NCBI GenBank assembly: GCA_031420415.1
Contig: JANOMT010000032.1
Span: forward strand, 40,580 to 104,579
Reading direction: 5' to 3'
DNA: 64,000 nt
DNA from: JANYGA01 sp031420415
GTDB taxonomy: Bacteria > Vulcanimicrobiota > Vulcanimicrobiia > Vulcanimicrobiales > Vulcanimicrobiaceae
Position numbers and translations under genes: made by a program. The notes below the pieces were generated by a model. The model had not been told where the DNA came from, searched no databases, and saw only the letters and a program-made list of their open reading frames with translations. Shown here piece after piece: positions 9,697 to 18,534 of this stretch (positions within the stretch are counted from its first letter, which is position 1; each line of letters opens with the position of its first letter).

Positions 9697-11331
9697 CTAA
9701 TTTTCGGCGTCGGGTTCGGGCGTACGATCCGTGCGATTAGCCGATAGTCGCATGAGTCGCGCCGCTAATTGTAATCGAAATCGAACGTCGGGATTATCGA
9801 ACTGCAGTCCGGTGAGGGCGGCGGCGCGTTCGAGGCGGTACCGCAGCGTATTTGGGTGGATGCCAAGCGCGGTTGCCGTACGTCGGAATGCAAAGCCTTG
9901 GTTGGAATACGCGATCATCGCCTCGCGTAGCGCTATTTCGCCTTTGCGGCCGGCGAGCGCGCCGAAAAGCTCGCGCACGAAAGCCGTCCGCGCTCGCGCG
10001 TCGCCTAGGAGCACGCGCGGGACGAGGGCGTCTTCGTACCGTGAAACGCGGCCGAGGCCATCATAGCCCAAGAGTTCGCGCGCCTCGCGGTAGCTCGCGC
10101 GCACGCCCGCCGTTCCCGTCGCGGACCGACCGAAGACGAATCGAACGCCTTCGTTGGCGACGGCTGCTGCAATTGCATCGAGCTCGAGGCCGTCGGGAAC
10201 GAGAAAAGGCACGCGATCGATCGACGCGCCGATCATCGGCGTCTCCACACCGTGCCCGACGAGGTGCCGGCGCAAGTCTTCGAGCACGCCGTCGCGGCGC
10301 AAGACCCCCTCGCGACCGAGCGGGAGCGGTTCGTCGAGGAGCGCGATTCCCGCGCGGTACGCAACATCGGGGTCGAAGCCGAGGAGTCGCGCGCGTTCGA
10401 GTGTCTGCGGCGTGGTGTCGGGGGCTTCGAGGAGTGAGAGGAACGACGCGTATCCCAAGCGCGATTCGAGACGGCTGAGTTCGCGCTGATGGGCGATTTG
10501 TAGCGCTGCAACGAGCGCGGCATGTTCGGCTGCGCGGTGGTCGAGATCGGAGAGGGCAGCATCGCCTTCGATGATCCATACTAAGCCCGCGAACTCGCCG
10601 CCCACACGAATCGGGGCCGCGACTCGCGCGGCAAAATCGAGCTCGGGAACCGCAGGCACTCGCACGGGATCGGTGCTCGCGCGAATGCGTTCGAGATGGC
10701 CGCGTCGCTCGAGCTCGTGCACGAATGATGGTGGGCTATGCGGCCGCGCGGCGGTACTATGTCCGGCGGCGTCTTCGTGCGAACCGAAGGTATGGTAGCC
10801 GAGTAACTTTCCCGTGGCGTCCTCAATCGAAATAGAGCGCTCGATGAGTTCACCCAAGCGCCGAGCGAGATCGTGGAGGGTCGTCCCTTCGCTCGCCGCG
10901 CGCGTGATCGCCCGATGGATCTCTTCGGAACGGGCGATCGATTGTTGTTGCGACGCGAGAAGTGCGCGATGCAAGTCCTCGGTAATGCGCGCGAAAGGGA
11001 CGTCCCATGGGATTTCCAGGAGCGGAAGCTGGAGGCGATCGGCGATCGCTCGGACGGCTTCGGAGAAGTGGCTGACGTAGCCCGGCACGGCGAGCCCGAT
11101 GCCCGCAAGATGTCGTTCGGCGAGCGCTTCGATCTGCGTGCGTTCGCCACGGGCATCGGTCGGCCACGCGTATCCGGTCGTCAAGAGCAACTGGCCGTCG
11201 CCGATCCACGGTGCCGGGCCCGGCATATCGATCACATGGGCCCAGCGCACCACTCGGTCGAGGCCGTCGTGGCCCGCGACGATCGAGGTTCCGGCAAAAG
11301 CCGGGAGTGAGAGCAACTCGCGGACCCGCAT
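9697..11331 (-). CDS. PucR-family transcriptional regulator
   Basis: A 544-residue regulator. The N-terminal PucR domain starts at once (VRELLSLPAFAGTSIVAG, then TTGYAWP near residue 50), a GAF-like middle part follows, and the C-terminus holds the PucR-type helix-turn-helix (YSNQGFAFRRTATALGIHPN then TLRYRLERAAALTG). Members control purine, GABA, proline and polyamine catabolism. The gene is divergent from gabT, with about 130 bp between the starts, so it is the natural candidate regulator of both arms of the cluster. No operator could be assigned by eye. Confidence 0.87.
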   Translation of the reverse strand: MRVRELLSLPAFAGTSIVAGHDGLDRVVRWAHVIDMPGPAPWIGDGQLLLTTGYAWPTDARGERTQIEALAERHLAGIGLAVPGYVSHFSEAVRAIADRLQLPLLEIPWDVPFARITEDLHRALLASQQQSIARSEEIHRAITRAASEGTTLHDLARRLGELIERSISIEDATGKLLGYHTFGSHEDAAGHSTAARPHSPPSFVHELERRGHLERIRASTDPVRVPAVPELDFAARVAAPIRVGGEFAGLVWIIEGDAALSDLDHRAAEHAALVAALQIAHQRELSRLESRLGYASFLSLLEAPDTTPQTLERARLLGFDPDVAYRAGIALLDEPLPLGREGVLRRDGVLEDLRRHLVGHGVETPMIGASIDRVPFLVPDGLELDAIAAAVANEGVRFVFGRSATGTAGVRASYREARELLGYDGLGRVSRYEDALVPRVLLGDARARTAFVRELFGALAGRKGEIALREAMIAYSNQGFAFRRTATALGIHPNTLRYRLERAAALTGLQFDNPDVRFRLQLAARLMRLSANRTDRTPEPDAEN

Positions 11332-11460
11332 CGTACTTTGCCGGGTTGGACTCTAGGCCCCAATTCTCCGTCAGAAACGGTGTGGCGAAGACGTAGCGGC
11401 GAATCCTTGGCCGCGCTATACTGCTGGAGACCTCACGTCCGCGACCTGGAGTATCGATTC

Positions 11461-12756
11461 GTGGAAGCGACCCGAACGCGCGCAGCCGATCTGCTCGATC
11501 GCCGAAATCACGCCGTCGCGCGCGGCGTTTCGAACGCGCACCCGCTTTTCGTGGCACGCGCGTCGGGTGCGACGGTCTGGGACGTCGACGGCCGCGAACT
11601 CGTCGATTTTGCGGGCGGCATCGGCGTCATGAACCTCGGCCACGGACATCCGCGCGTGCTCGCAGCGGTCCGCGAGCAACTCGAAGCATTCACACACACG
11701 TGCTTCCAAGTCGGCATGTACGAGAGCTACATCGCACTCGCCGAGCGCCTCAATGCCCTGGCACCAGGCGACTGCCCCAAGAAGACGCTCTTGCTATCAA
11801 GCGGCGCTGAAGCGACGGAAAACGCCGTGAAGATCGCTCGTTCCGCTACGGGTCGTTCGGCGGTCGTCTCGTTTTCGCTCGGTTATCACGGTCGCACGCT
11901 GCTCGCGCTCACGATGACGGGCAAGGTCGCACCGTATCGTCAGAACTTCGGGCCCTTCGCGCCCGAGATCTACCAGGCACCGTATCCCAATTCGCGTCGC
12001 GGTCACGATACCGAGTCCGCACTACGGGCGCTTGCGGGGCTCTTCGAATCGCAAGTCGCGCCCGATATGATCGCGGCGTTCATCATCGAGCCCGTGCTCG
12101 GTGAAGGCGGTTTCGTGCCCGCCCCCTTCGCTTTCTTACGCGCGCTGCGCGCGCTTGCAGACGAGCACGGTATCGTTCTTATCGTCGACGAGATTCAAAC
12201 GGGTTTCGGACGAACGGGGACGCTCTTCGCGATCGAACAGGCGGGTGTCGTCCCCGATCTCATCACCTTTGCCAAGAGCGTTGCGGGCGGGTTACCGCTT
12301 TCGGGTGTCGTCGGCAAGGCCGAAATCATCGATGCGGTCGAGCCGGGCGGCCTCGGGGGCACGTACGCGGGGAATCCGCTCGCATGCGCGGCTGCGCTCG
12401 CAACGCTCGATGCCTTCGAACATGACGGCGTACTCGCGGCCGCTAACGCACTCGGCCGTACCGTTCGCGCGCGACTCGAGCGACTCGCGGCGTCGTATCC
12501 GCGAGACGTCGTCGACGTGCGCGGACTCGGCGCGATGCTCGCGATCGAGTTTGCCGACCGTCCCGACGCAAGCGGCAAGAGTCTCGCACAACGCATCTCA
12601 GGCGCGGCGCTCGAGGAGGGTGTCATCACCTTGACGGCGGGTCCCAAGGCGAGTGCGCTCCGCGTGCTCGTTCCGCTCCTGGCGAGTGATGACGAACTCA
12701 CCCGCGGGCTCGACGCTATCGATCGCGCCTGCACCAGCGTTCTCATAACAGCCTAA
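11461..12756 (+). CDS. gabT: 4-aminobutyrate aminotransferase (class III PLP aminotransferase)
   Basis: A 431-residue class III aminotransferase. GTG 11461 was chosen because a TGGAG Shine-Dalgarno sequence lies 9 nt upstream and earlier in-frame codons give an unrelated N-terminus. Family features include the HPLFVARASGATVWDVDG opening, the SSGAEATENAVKIAR phosphate-binding loop, DEIQTGFGRTGTLFA, and the PLP lysine in FAKSVAGGLPLSGVVG. It would move the amino group of GABA to 2-oxoglutarate, giving succinate semialdehyde. It heads the plus-strand unit gabT, patA, aldehyde dehydrogenase and is divergent from the PucR-type gene. GABA is preferred as substrate from context; other omega-amines cannot be excluded. 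Confidence 0.82.
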   Translation: MEATRTRAADLLDRRNHAVARGVSNAHPLFVARASGATVWDVDGRELVDFAGGIGVMNLGHGHPRVLAAVREQLEAFTHTCFQVGMYESYIALAERLNALAPGDCPKKTLLLSSGAEATENAVKIARSATGRSAVVSFSLGYHGRTLLALTMTGKVAPYRQNFGPFAPEIYQAPYPNSRRGHDTESALRALAGLFESQVAPDMIAAFIIEPVLGEGGFVPAPFAFLRALRALADEHGIVLIVDEIQTGFGRTGTLFAIEQAGVVPDLITFAKSVAGGLPLSGVVGKAEIIDAVEPGGLGGTYAGNPLACAAALATLDAFEHDGVLAAANALGRTVRARLERLAASYPRDVVDVRGLGAMLAIEFADRPDASGKSLAQRISGAALEEGVITLTAGPKASALRVLVPLLASDDELTRGLDAIDRACTSVLITA

Positions 12757-12813
12757 AGAATTTTTTTCGAAGAACATCAGCCCTTTACCAACACGCTAAT
12801 AACGAGGTCCAAA

Positions 12814-14190
12814 ATTCTTGCATCCAACCGACTCGACGACGTCCGCGCCTATACGCAAAGCGTCCTAGACCTTATCCATACCGAGACGATCGATCGCGCG
12901 CAAGCGGATTGGATCGTCCGCGAAACCGTTGAAGGCTTTCGCGACTACGTCAACCCGGGTTTTCTCGCTTATCGAAAAGCGGGCGCTCAGGGCACGCTCG
13001 ACGCTGCCGTCGAGTGGTCCGATTCGGGTAATACGTTCACCGATGTGAACGGTGGCGAGTACATCGATTGTCTCGGCGGATTCGGTATCTTCAACGTCGG
13101 GCACCGTCATCCCAAAGTGATGGCCGCCGTGCGCGCGCAACTCGAGCGCCAAGCGCTGCACAGTCAGGATCTGCTCGACCCGCTGCGCGCCATGCTCGCA
13201 AAAGCACTCGCGATGCTCACGCCGGGCGACCTGAAATATTCGTTTTTTAGCAATTCGGGAACCGAATCGGTTGAAGCCGCACTCAAGCTCGCGCGCGCGT
13301 ACGATCCGAAAAAGCCGACGATCGTCGTTGCGACGCGCGGCTTCCACGGGAAGAGCTACGGGTCGCTTTCCGCGAGTGGCAAATCGACGTTCCGGATTCC
13401 GTTCGGGGCGATGCTACCCGGCTTCAAGCACGTCCCTTTCAACGATACGCTCGCACTCGTCGATATTTTCAACGCTTGTCGCATGACGGGTGAAGACGTC
13501 GGCGCGGTCTTGCTCGAGCCGATCCAAGGCGAAGGCGGCGTCAATCTGCCGAGTGATGAGTATCTGCCTTTCGTCCGCAAAATCTGCGACGAATTCGGCG
13601 CGCTCTTAATTTTCGATGAAGTGCAAACCGGCATGGGTCGCACGGGCACGATGTTCGCGTGCGAGGCCTGGAACGTGGTCCCCGACATCATCTGTTTGGC
13701 AAAAGCCCTCGGTGGTGGCGTGATGCCGATCGGCGCGACCGTTGCGACGGAAGCCGTTTTTTCAAAACTCTTCGACAACCCGTTCTTGCACACGACCACC
13801 TTCGGCGGCAATCCACTAAGCTGCGCCGCGGCGCTCGCGACGATCGCCGTCCTGATCGAAGAACGTCTGCCCGAGCGCGCGGCGATGATGGGTGAATACA
13901 TGCTTGCGGGCTTGCGCCGTGCCGTTCGCGGTCACGAAGCGATCGTCACCGACGTTCGCGGTCGTGGCCTTCTCATCGCGCTCGAGTTCGCGAGCGATGC
14001 GGCGGGATTTGCTGTCTCGAAGTATCTTTTCGATCGCGGGATTCTCGTTGCAGGTACGCTGGTCAACGCGCGTACCGTGCGCATCGAACCACCGCTCACG
14101 ATCGAAGCCGCGCAAGCCGACATCGTTTTTGCGGTCCTCGCGGAGGCCCTGGAAGCGATGGCGCGCGAACCGCTGTCGCTCACGGCGTAA
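12814..14190 (+). CDS. patA: Putrescine aminotransferase, apparently with a non-canonical start
   Basis: Strongly similar to E. coli putrescine aminotransferase over its whole length: VNPGFLAYRKA, IDCLGGFGIFNVGHRHP, LLDPLRAMLAKALAMLTPGDLKYSFF, SNSGTESVEAALKLARAY, DEVQTGMGRTGTMFACEAWN and the PLP lysine in CLAKALGGGVMPIGATVATE. Homology continues about 70 residues upstream of the first GTG (13045), yet that stretch has no in-frame ATG, GTG or TTG. ATT 12814 follows a GAGG 6 nt upstream and gives an N-terminus of the expected length (458 residues). The frame is the same as gabT, separated only by the TAA at 12754. The product would convert putrescine to 4-aminobutanal. Confidence 0.8.
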   Translation: MLASNRLDDVRAYTQSVLDLIHTETIDRAQADWIVRETVEGFRDYVNPGFLAYRKAGAQGTLDAAVEWSDSGNTFTDVNGGEYIDCLGGFGIFNVGHRHPKVMAAVRAQLERQALHSQDLLDPLRAMLAKALAMLTPGDLKYSFFSNSGTESVEAALKLARAYDPKKPTIVVATRGFHGKSYGSLSASGKSTFRIPFGAMLPGFKHVPFNDTLALVDIFNACRMTGEDVGAVLLEPIQGEGGVNLPSDEYLPFVRKICDEFGALLIFDEVQTGMGRTGTMFACEAWNVVPDIICLAKALGGGVMPIGATVATEAVFSKLFDNPFLHTTTFGGNPLSCAAALATIAVLIEERLPERAAMMGEYMLAGLRRAVRGHEAIVTDVRGRGLLIALEFASDAAGFAVSKYLFDRGILVAGTLVNARTVRIEPPLTIEAAQADIVFAVLAEALEAMAREPLSLTA

Positions 14191-14220
14191 AACCCTACAA
14201 CCGAAGTTCGGAGAAGATCG

Positions 14221-15774
14221 ATGCTCGATACCAAACCGCACGCGACGGAACGCACGGCCGTGTTGCGTCGCCTCGAGACCGATCCCGCGGGGACCGCGCT
14301 GCTCTTTCTGGGCGGCCGGTTCGTCGCGGCGAGCGACGGCGGCACGCGCGCGTGTGTCGATCCGGCGACGGGCGAAACGATCGCGCACGTTGCCGAAGCG
14401 ACCGCACTCGATGCGTCGCGAGCGATCGCCCTCGCGCGCGCCGCATTCGACGATGGCCCCTGGCCGCAGACGCCCGCGCTCGATCGCGCGAAATTCTTGA
14501 ACGCGCTTGCCGACGCAGTCGATGCCAATGCCGATGACTTCGCGCGCCTCGAGACGTTGGGTTGTGGGAAACCGTTGCGTGAAGCCGCGTACGACGTGGC
14601 CGATGCGGCGAACTGTTTCCGCTATTACGCGGGCCTCGCAACGAAGCCGCACGGTCAGAGCTTCGATGTGCCCGCACCGTCGCAAACGTTCACGGTGCGC
14701 GAACCGATCGGCGTCTGCGGCCAGATCGTGCCGTGGAACTATCCGCTCCTCATGTCGGTGTGGAAGCTCGCTCCGGCGCTTGCGGCGGGGAATGTCTGCA
14801 TTCTCAAGCCCTCGGAGTACACGCCGCTTTCGGCGCTCTGGCTTGCGAAGATCGCGCACGAACTCGGTATGCCGGCGGGCGTGCTCTCGGTCTTACCGGG
14901 TGCGGGTCCCGTCGTCGGCGCGGCACTCGCCGAGAGCATGGACGTCGATAAGATCGCGTTCACGGGGAGCGTGCCGACGGGGCAGACGATCATGCGGGCG
15001 GCTGCGTGCAACGTCAAGAAAATCTCGCTCGAACTCGGCGGAAAATCGCCGAACATCGTCTTCGCCGATGCGGATTTCGCGACCGCGATCGATTACGCGC
15101 TATTCGGGATTTTCGCAAATGCGGGCCAAGTCTGTTCGGCTGGTTCGCGATTACTCGTGCAAGCAACGATCGCCAAAAAATTCACGACCGAACTGATTCG
15201 CCGTGCGAACGAGATCGTCGTCGGGGATGGCTTCGGTGAGGGCGTCGAGATGGGCCCACTCGTGAGCGCTCAGCAACGCGATCGCGTCGAAGCGTACATC
15301 GCGATCGGCAAAGCCGAGGGCGCGACGCTCGCGTGCGGTGGCACGCGGCTCGCGAACGATCGTGCGCCGGAGAGCGGATTCTACATCGCGCCGACGATTT
15401 TCACGAACGTGACGCCCGAGATGCGGATCGTGCGCGAAGAGATCTTCGGCCCCGTCCTCGTCGTCCAGTCGTTCCAAGATGAAGCCGAAGCCATCGCGAT
15501 GGCTAACGACACCGTCTACGGCCTCGCGGGCGCCGTCTTCACGACCGATGGTGCGCGCGCGCATCGCGTCGTACGCAAATTACGCGCCGGAATCACGTGG
15601 ATTAATGCGTATCATCCGACGTATAACGAGGCGCCGTGGGGCGGCTACAAGCAGTCGGGGATCGGCCGCGAACTCGGCACGTACGGCTACGACGCCTACA
15701 CCGAGGTCAAGCAAATCAACGTGAATCTCGCGGTAGAACCGAGTGGTTGGTTCGCAGATCGTAGCGGCGCTTAG
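14221..15774 (+). CDS. Aldehyde dehydrogenase, probably 4-aminobutanal (or betaine-aldehyde-like)
   Basis: A 517-residue NAD(P)-dependent aldehyde dehydrogenase. It shows the cofactor segment IVPWNYPLLMSVWKLAPALAAGN, the catalytic glutamate in LELGGKSPN, the nucleophilic cysteine in FANAGQVCSAGSRLLV, and the C-terminal NAPWGGYKQSGIGRELG-like motif (here EAPWGG). It begins 30 bp after patA, so the likely role is oxidation of 4-aminobutanal to GABA, feeding gabT. That is the job of E. coli PatD. The betaine-aldehyde group is very similar, so substrate assignment rests on context. An intrinsic terminator follows at 15825. Confidence 0.8.
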   Translation: MLDTKPHATERTAVLRRLETDPAGTALLFLGGRFVAASDGGTRACVDPATGETIAHVAEATALDASRAIALARAAFDDGPWPQTPALDRAKFLNALADAVDANADDFARLETLGCGKPLREAAYDVADAANCFRYYAGLATKPHGQSFDVPAPSQTFTVREPIGVCGQIVPWNYPLLMSVWKLAPALAAGNVCILKPSEYTPLSALWLAKIAHELGMPAGVLSVLPGAGPVVGAALAESMDVDKIAFTGSVPTGQTIMRAAACNVKKISLELGGKSPNIVFADADFATAIDYALFGIFANAGQVCSAGSRLLVQATIAKKFTTELIRRANEIVVGDGFGEGVEMGPLVSAQQRDRVEAYIAIGKAEGATLACGGTRLANDRAPESGFYIAPTIFTNVTPEMRIVREEIFGPVLVVQSFQDEAEAIAMANDTVYGLAGAVFTTDGARAHRVVRKLRAGITWINAYHPTYNEAPWGGYKQSGIGRELGTYGYDAYTEVKQINVNLAVEPSGWFADRSGA

Positions 15775-15824
15775 TCGCGAGAAGCAGGGCGAGATAGCCG
15801 CGAGCCACGAACTTCTCGCCTCGG

Positions 15825-15847
15825 CGCGGGTACCCCGCGTTCTTTTC
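15825..15847 (+). terminator. Intrinsic terminator after the gabT-patA-aldehyde dehydrogenase unit
   Basis: Arms CGCGGG (15825-15830) and CCCGCG (15834-15839) with a TAC loop are followed by the T-rich run TTCTTTT. It lies about 50 bp after the aldehyde dehydrogenase stop and before greA, so it probably ends the amine-catabolism transcript. Confidence 0.5.
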
Positions 15848-15891
15848 GTACGAGCTTGCCGATCCGCGGGACGCCGTCCCAGGAGTTATTC

Positions 15892-16401
15892 GTGAACGAC
15901 AAAGAGCTGGTGCTCACCGCTGAGGGGCTGACGAAGCTCGAGGAAGAGCTCGACGAACTCAAGACCGTCCATCGTCGCGACGTCAACGAGCGCATTCGGC
16001 AAGCCAAAGAGTTCGGCGATATCTCCGAAAATGCCGAATACGAAGACGCCAAACAGGAGCAGGCTTTCGTCGAGGGTCGCATCCTTAAAGTCGAAGCGAC
16101 GATCCGCAACGCGCGGATCATCGATGCGTCGGATTACGACCAGAGCGAAGTCCATCTCGGCGCGTCGGTCAAGGTGAAAGACCTTAAAACCGGTAGCTCG
16201 CATGAGTTTACGATCGTTGGCTCGACCGAGGCCGATCCGACCAATGCGCGCCTCTCGAACGAGTCGCCGCTCGGCCTCTCACTCATGGGCAAGAAGAAGG
16301 GCGAGACCGTCGCCGTTACCACGCCGCGCGGCATCGCATCGTATAAAATTGAATCGATCGGTTCGACGAAAAAGAAAGCTGCAGCGAAAAAGGCGTCTTA
16401 G
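15892..16401 (+). CDS. greA: Transcription elongation factor GreA
   Basis: A 169-residue GreA. GTG 15892 is preceded by AGGAG with 6 nt spacing and gives the usual length; an upstream in-frame ATG at 15856 lacks such a site. The N-terminal antiparallel coiled coil (about residues 10-80) carries the tip DISENAEYEDAKQEQAF, whose acidic residues project into the polymerase secondary channel. The C-terminal FKBP-like domain has SPLGLSLMGKKKGETVAV. A lysine/alanine-rich tail ends the protein. GreA rescues backtracked RNA polymerase by stimulating transcript cleavage. lysS follows after 27 bp and is probably cotranscribed. Confidence 0.95.
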   Translation: MNDKELVLTAEGLTKLEEELDELKTVHRRDVNERIRQAKEFGDISENAEYEDAKQEQAFVEGRILKVEATIRNARIIDASDYDQSEVHLGASVKVKDLKTGSSHEFTIVGSTEADPTNARLSNESPLGLSLMGKKKGETVAVTTPRGIASYKIESIGSTKKKAAAKKAS

Positions 16402-16428
16402 GAACCATCGCGCGAACGCGAGGCGCTC

Positions 16429-17925
16429 ATGGAACCCTCCGATGAAGGTGGCGCGGAACGCGCGCTCAAGGCGCAGCGGCGCACGAACCTCGCGACGCTG
16501 CGCGATCTCGGCTCCGACCCCTTCGCGCAGACGCGTTACGACGTCGACGCGCATGCAAGCGAGATCGCCGCGCTCTATGCGACACTCGCTCCCGACGCCG
16601 AAACGCCGACCGCGCATCACGCGCTCGCGGGGCGTCTTCTGGCGTTGCGTAAACAGGGCAAGAAAGTCTTTTTCGCCGATCTCTGGGATCGTAGTGGCAA
16701 GCTCCAACTCTACGTGCGTGCCGACGTCGTTGGTGAAGATGCTTTCGCGCAATTCGATCAGGTCGATCTCGGCGATATCATCGGCGCGAGTGGAACGATC
16801 TTTCGTACGAAATCGGGCGAGCTGACGCTACGCGTCGATTCGTTCGCCGTGCTTTCCAAAGCGCTCGTGCCGTTACCCGATAAGCATCACGGCCTCCAAG
16901 ACGTCGAGAAGCGGTACCGTCAGCGTTACGTCGATCTCATCATGAACGAGCACGTCCGCTCGATCTTCATCACGCGGTCGAAGATCGTTTCGGAGATGCG
17001 TCGATTCTGCGACGATCGCGGCTTCATCGAATGCGAGACGCCCACGATGTTGCACGTGGCCGGGGGTGCGGCCGCACGGCCGTTTAGAACCCATCACAAC
17101 GCGCTCGATCTCAACCTCGATCTTCGAATCGCTACGGAACTGAACCTCAAGCGACTCGTTATCGGTGGGCTCGAGCGCGTGTACGAGATCGGTCGCATCT
17201 TTCGCAACGAAGGCATCGATACGACGCACAATCCCGAGTTCACGATGCTCGAACTCTACGCGGCGTATTGGTCAGTCGACGAGATGATGGCGTTTAACGA
17301 AGAACTCTTCGTGCATCTCGTCGCGCGCGTGCACGGCACGGAGACGATCACCTTCGGCGATCGCGAGATCTCGTTCGCGCGTCCGTTCCGACGCATCGCG
17401 TACTTCGATGCGATGAAAGAATGGGGTGGTCTCGACCGCGCGACGTTGCTCGATCCCGCGGGCGCGCAAGGAACCTTGCACGATATGGGCCTTCCGCCGT
17501 CCCAAACCCACGGACAAGCACTCGATAAAATCTTCGAACGCGTCATCGAACCGAATCTCGTGAACCCGACGTTCGTGTACGATTATCCCGTGTTGATCTC
17601 GCCGCTCGCCAAACGCAAGGCGGGCGATCCCGATATCGTCGACCGTTACGAGCTCTTCGCGGCGAACTTCGAACTCTCCAACGCCTTTACCGAACTCAAC
17701 GATCCCGACGACCAGCGCGCGCGCTTCGAAGCGCAGATCGTCGAGCGCAAGAAAGGCGACGACGAAGTGCCGCCGCCCGATTGGGATTTCGTCGCGGCGC
17801 TCGAGTACGGACTACCGCCGACGGCCGGGATCGGCATCGGCGTCGATCGCATCGTCATGTTGCTCACCGACAATCAGTCGATCCGCGAAGTGATCCTCTT
17901 CCCGTTGCAACGTCCGGTCGCGTAG
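16429..17925 (+). CDS. lysS: Lysyl-tRNA synthetase, class II
   Basis: A 498-residue class II lysyl-tRNA synthetase. The N-terminal OB-fold anticodon-binding domain contains GKKVFFADLWDRSGKLQLYV. The catalytic domain has motif 1 around RSKIVSEMRRFCDDRGFIECETP, motif 2 FRNEGIDTTHNPEFTMLELY, and motif 3 GIGIGVDRIVMLLTDNQSIRE near the C-terminus. It charges tRNA-Lys in the cytoplasm. It follows greA, an arrangement seen in several bacteria. Length and motifs are complete. Confidence 0.96.
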   Translation: MEPSDEGGAERALKAQRRTNLATLRDLGSDPFAQTRYDVDAHASEIAALYATLAPDAETPTAHHALAGRLLALRKQGKKVFFADLWDRSGKLQLYVRADVVGEDAFAQFDQVDLGDIIGASGTIFRTKSGELTLRVDSFAVLSKALVPLPDKHHGLQDVEKRYRQRYVDLIMNEHVRSIFITRSKIVSEMRRFCDDRGFIECETPTMLHVAGGAAARPFRTHHNALDLNLDLRIATELNLKRLVIGGLERVYEIGRIFRNEGIDTTHNPEFTMLELYAAYWSVDEMMAFNEELFVHLVARVHGTETITFGDREISFARPFRRIAYFDAMKEWGGLDRATLLDPAGAQGTLHDMGLPPSQTHGQALDKIFERVIEPNLVNPTFVYDYPVLISPLAKRKAGDPDIVDRYELFAANFELSNAFTELNDPDDQRARFEAQIVERKKGDDEVPPPDWDFVAALEYGLPPTAGIGIGVDRIVMLLTDNQSIREVILFPLQRPVA

Positions 17926-17999
17926 CCGCCTGGCTGACACAATCGGGACCGCTCCGGCGTCGAACGGGCGCTACATCGTCTACTTTCATTGGAGTCTTC

Positions 18000-18434
18000 A
18001 TGGATCTGACCACCTCGTTTCCGCGCAGCGTCAAAGAGAAAATCGCGGGCGTCGTCATGGTCGCGCGCACGGCCGATAAAGCCAAAGCCAAAGCGCACGG
18101 CAATATCGGCGAGTACCACTACAATTGCCCGATGGACGTCGCCGTCTTCACCTTCCTCGATATCGATCACGAGAAATTCCTCGAAGCAGCCGGTCACGGC
18201 GATGCGGCGATCGAGACGTTCGCGCACGAACACGCAGCGAAAAAGACGGCGTCTGAAATCGCCGAGTGGAACGCGAATTTCTTGCAATACGCACCCGCAC
18301 CGGGTAGCGATGGCGAGAAGTACTTCCTCGAACTCCGCAACACCGTTGCCCCGGATCGCACGGATGTTACCGCGTGGGCCGATCTTCTCGATCTCGACGA
18401 GAAGCGTGAAGTAGCCCACAAGGCCGGCGTCTAG
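18000..18434 (+). CDS. DUF5069-like protein of unknown function
   Basis: A 144-residue soluble protein starting at an ATG with a TTGGAG site 7 nt upstream. It resembles the DUF5069 group: FPRSVKEKIAGVVMVARTADKAKAKAHGNIGEYHYNCPMD and a C-terminal WADLLDLDEKREV segment. No catalytic motif is recognisable. It stands between lysS and truA on the same strand. Its function is unknown. Confidence 0.6.
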   Translation: MDLTTSFPRSVKEKIAGVVMVARTADKAKAKAHGNIGEYHYNCPMDVAVFTFLDIDHEKFLEAAGHGDAAIETFAHEHAAKKTASEIAEWNANFLQYAPAPGSDGEKYFLELRNTVAPDRTDVTAWADLLDLDEKREVAHKAGV

Positions 18435-18534
18435 CTTCGGAGCCGGGTCGCCCGGAAAATCTCGCATCGCGGTGGAACGCTCGTCGTTGCGCCGCGATCG
18501 TCTTTTGTAGCGCACTCGTAACGGAGACGACGCC

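Noticed and set aside
11394..11422. Promoter for gabT with TATACT at 11417
   Set aside because: The -10-like box is fair, but no matching -35 could be found, so it was not listed as a feature.
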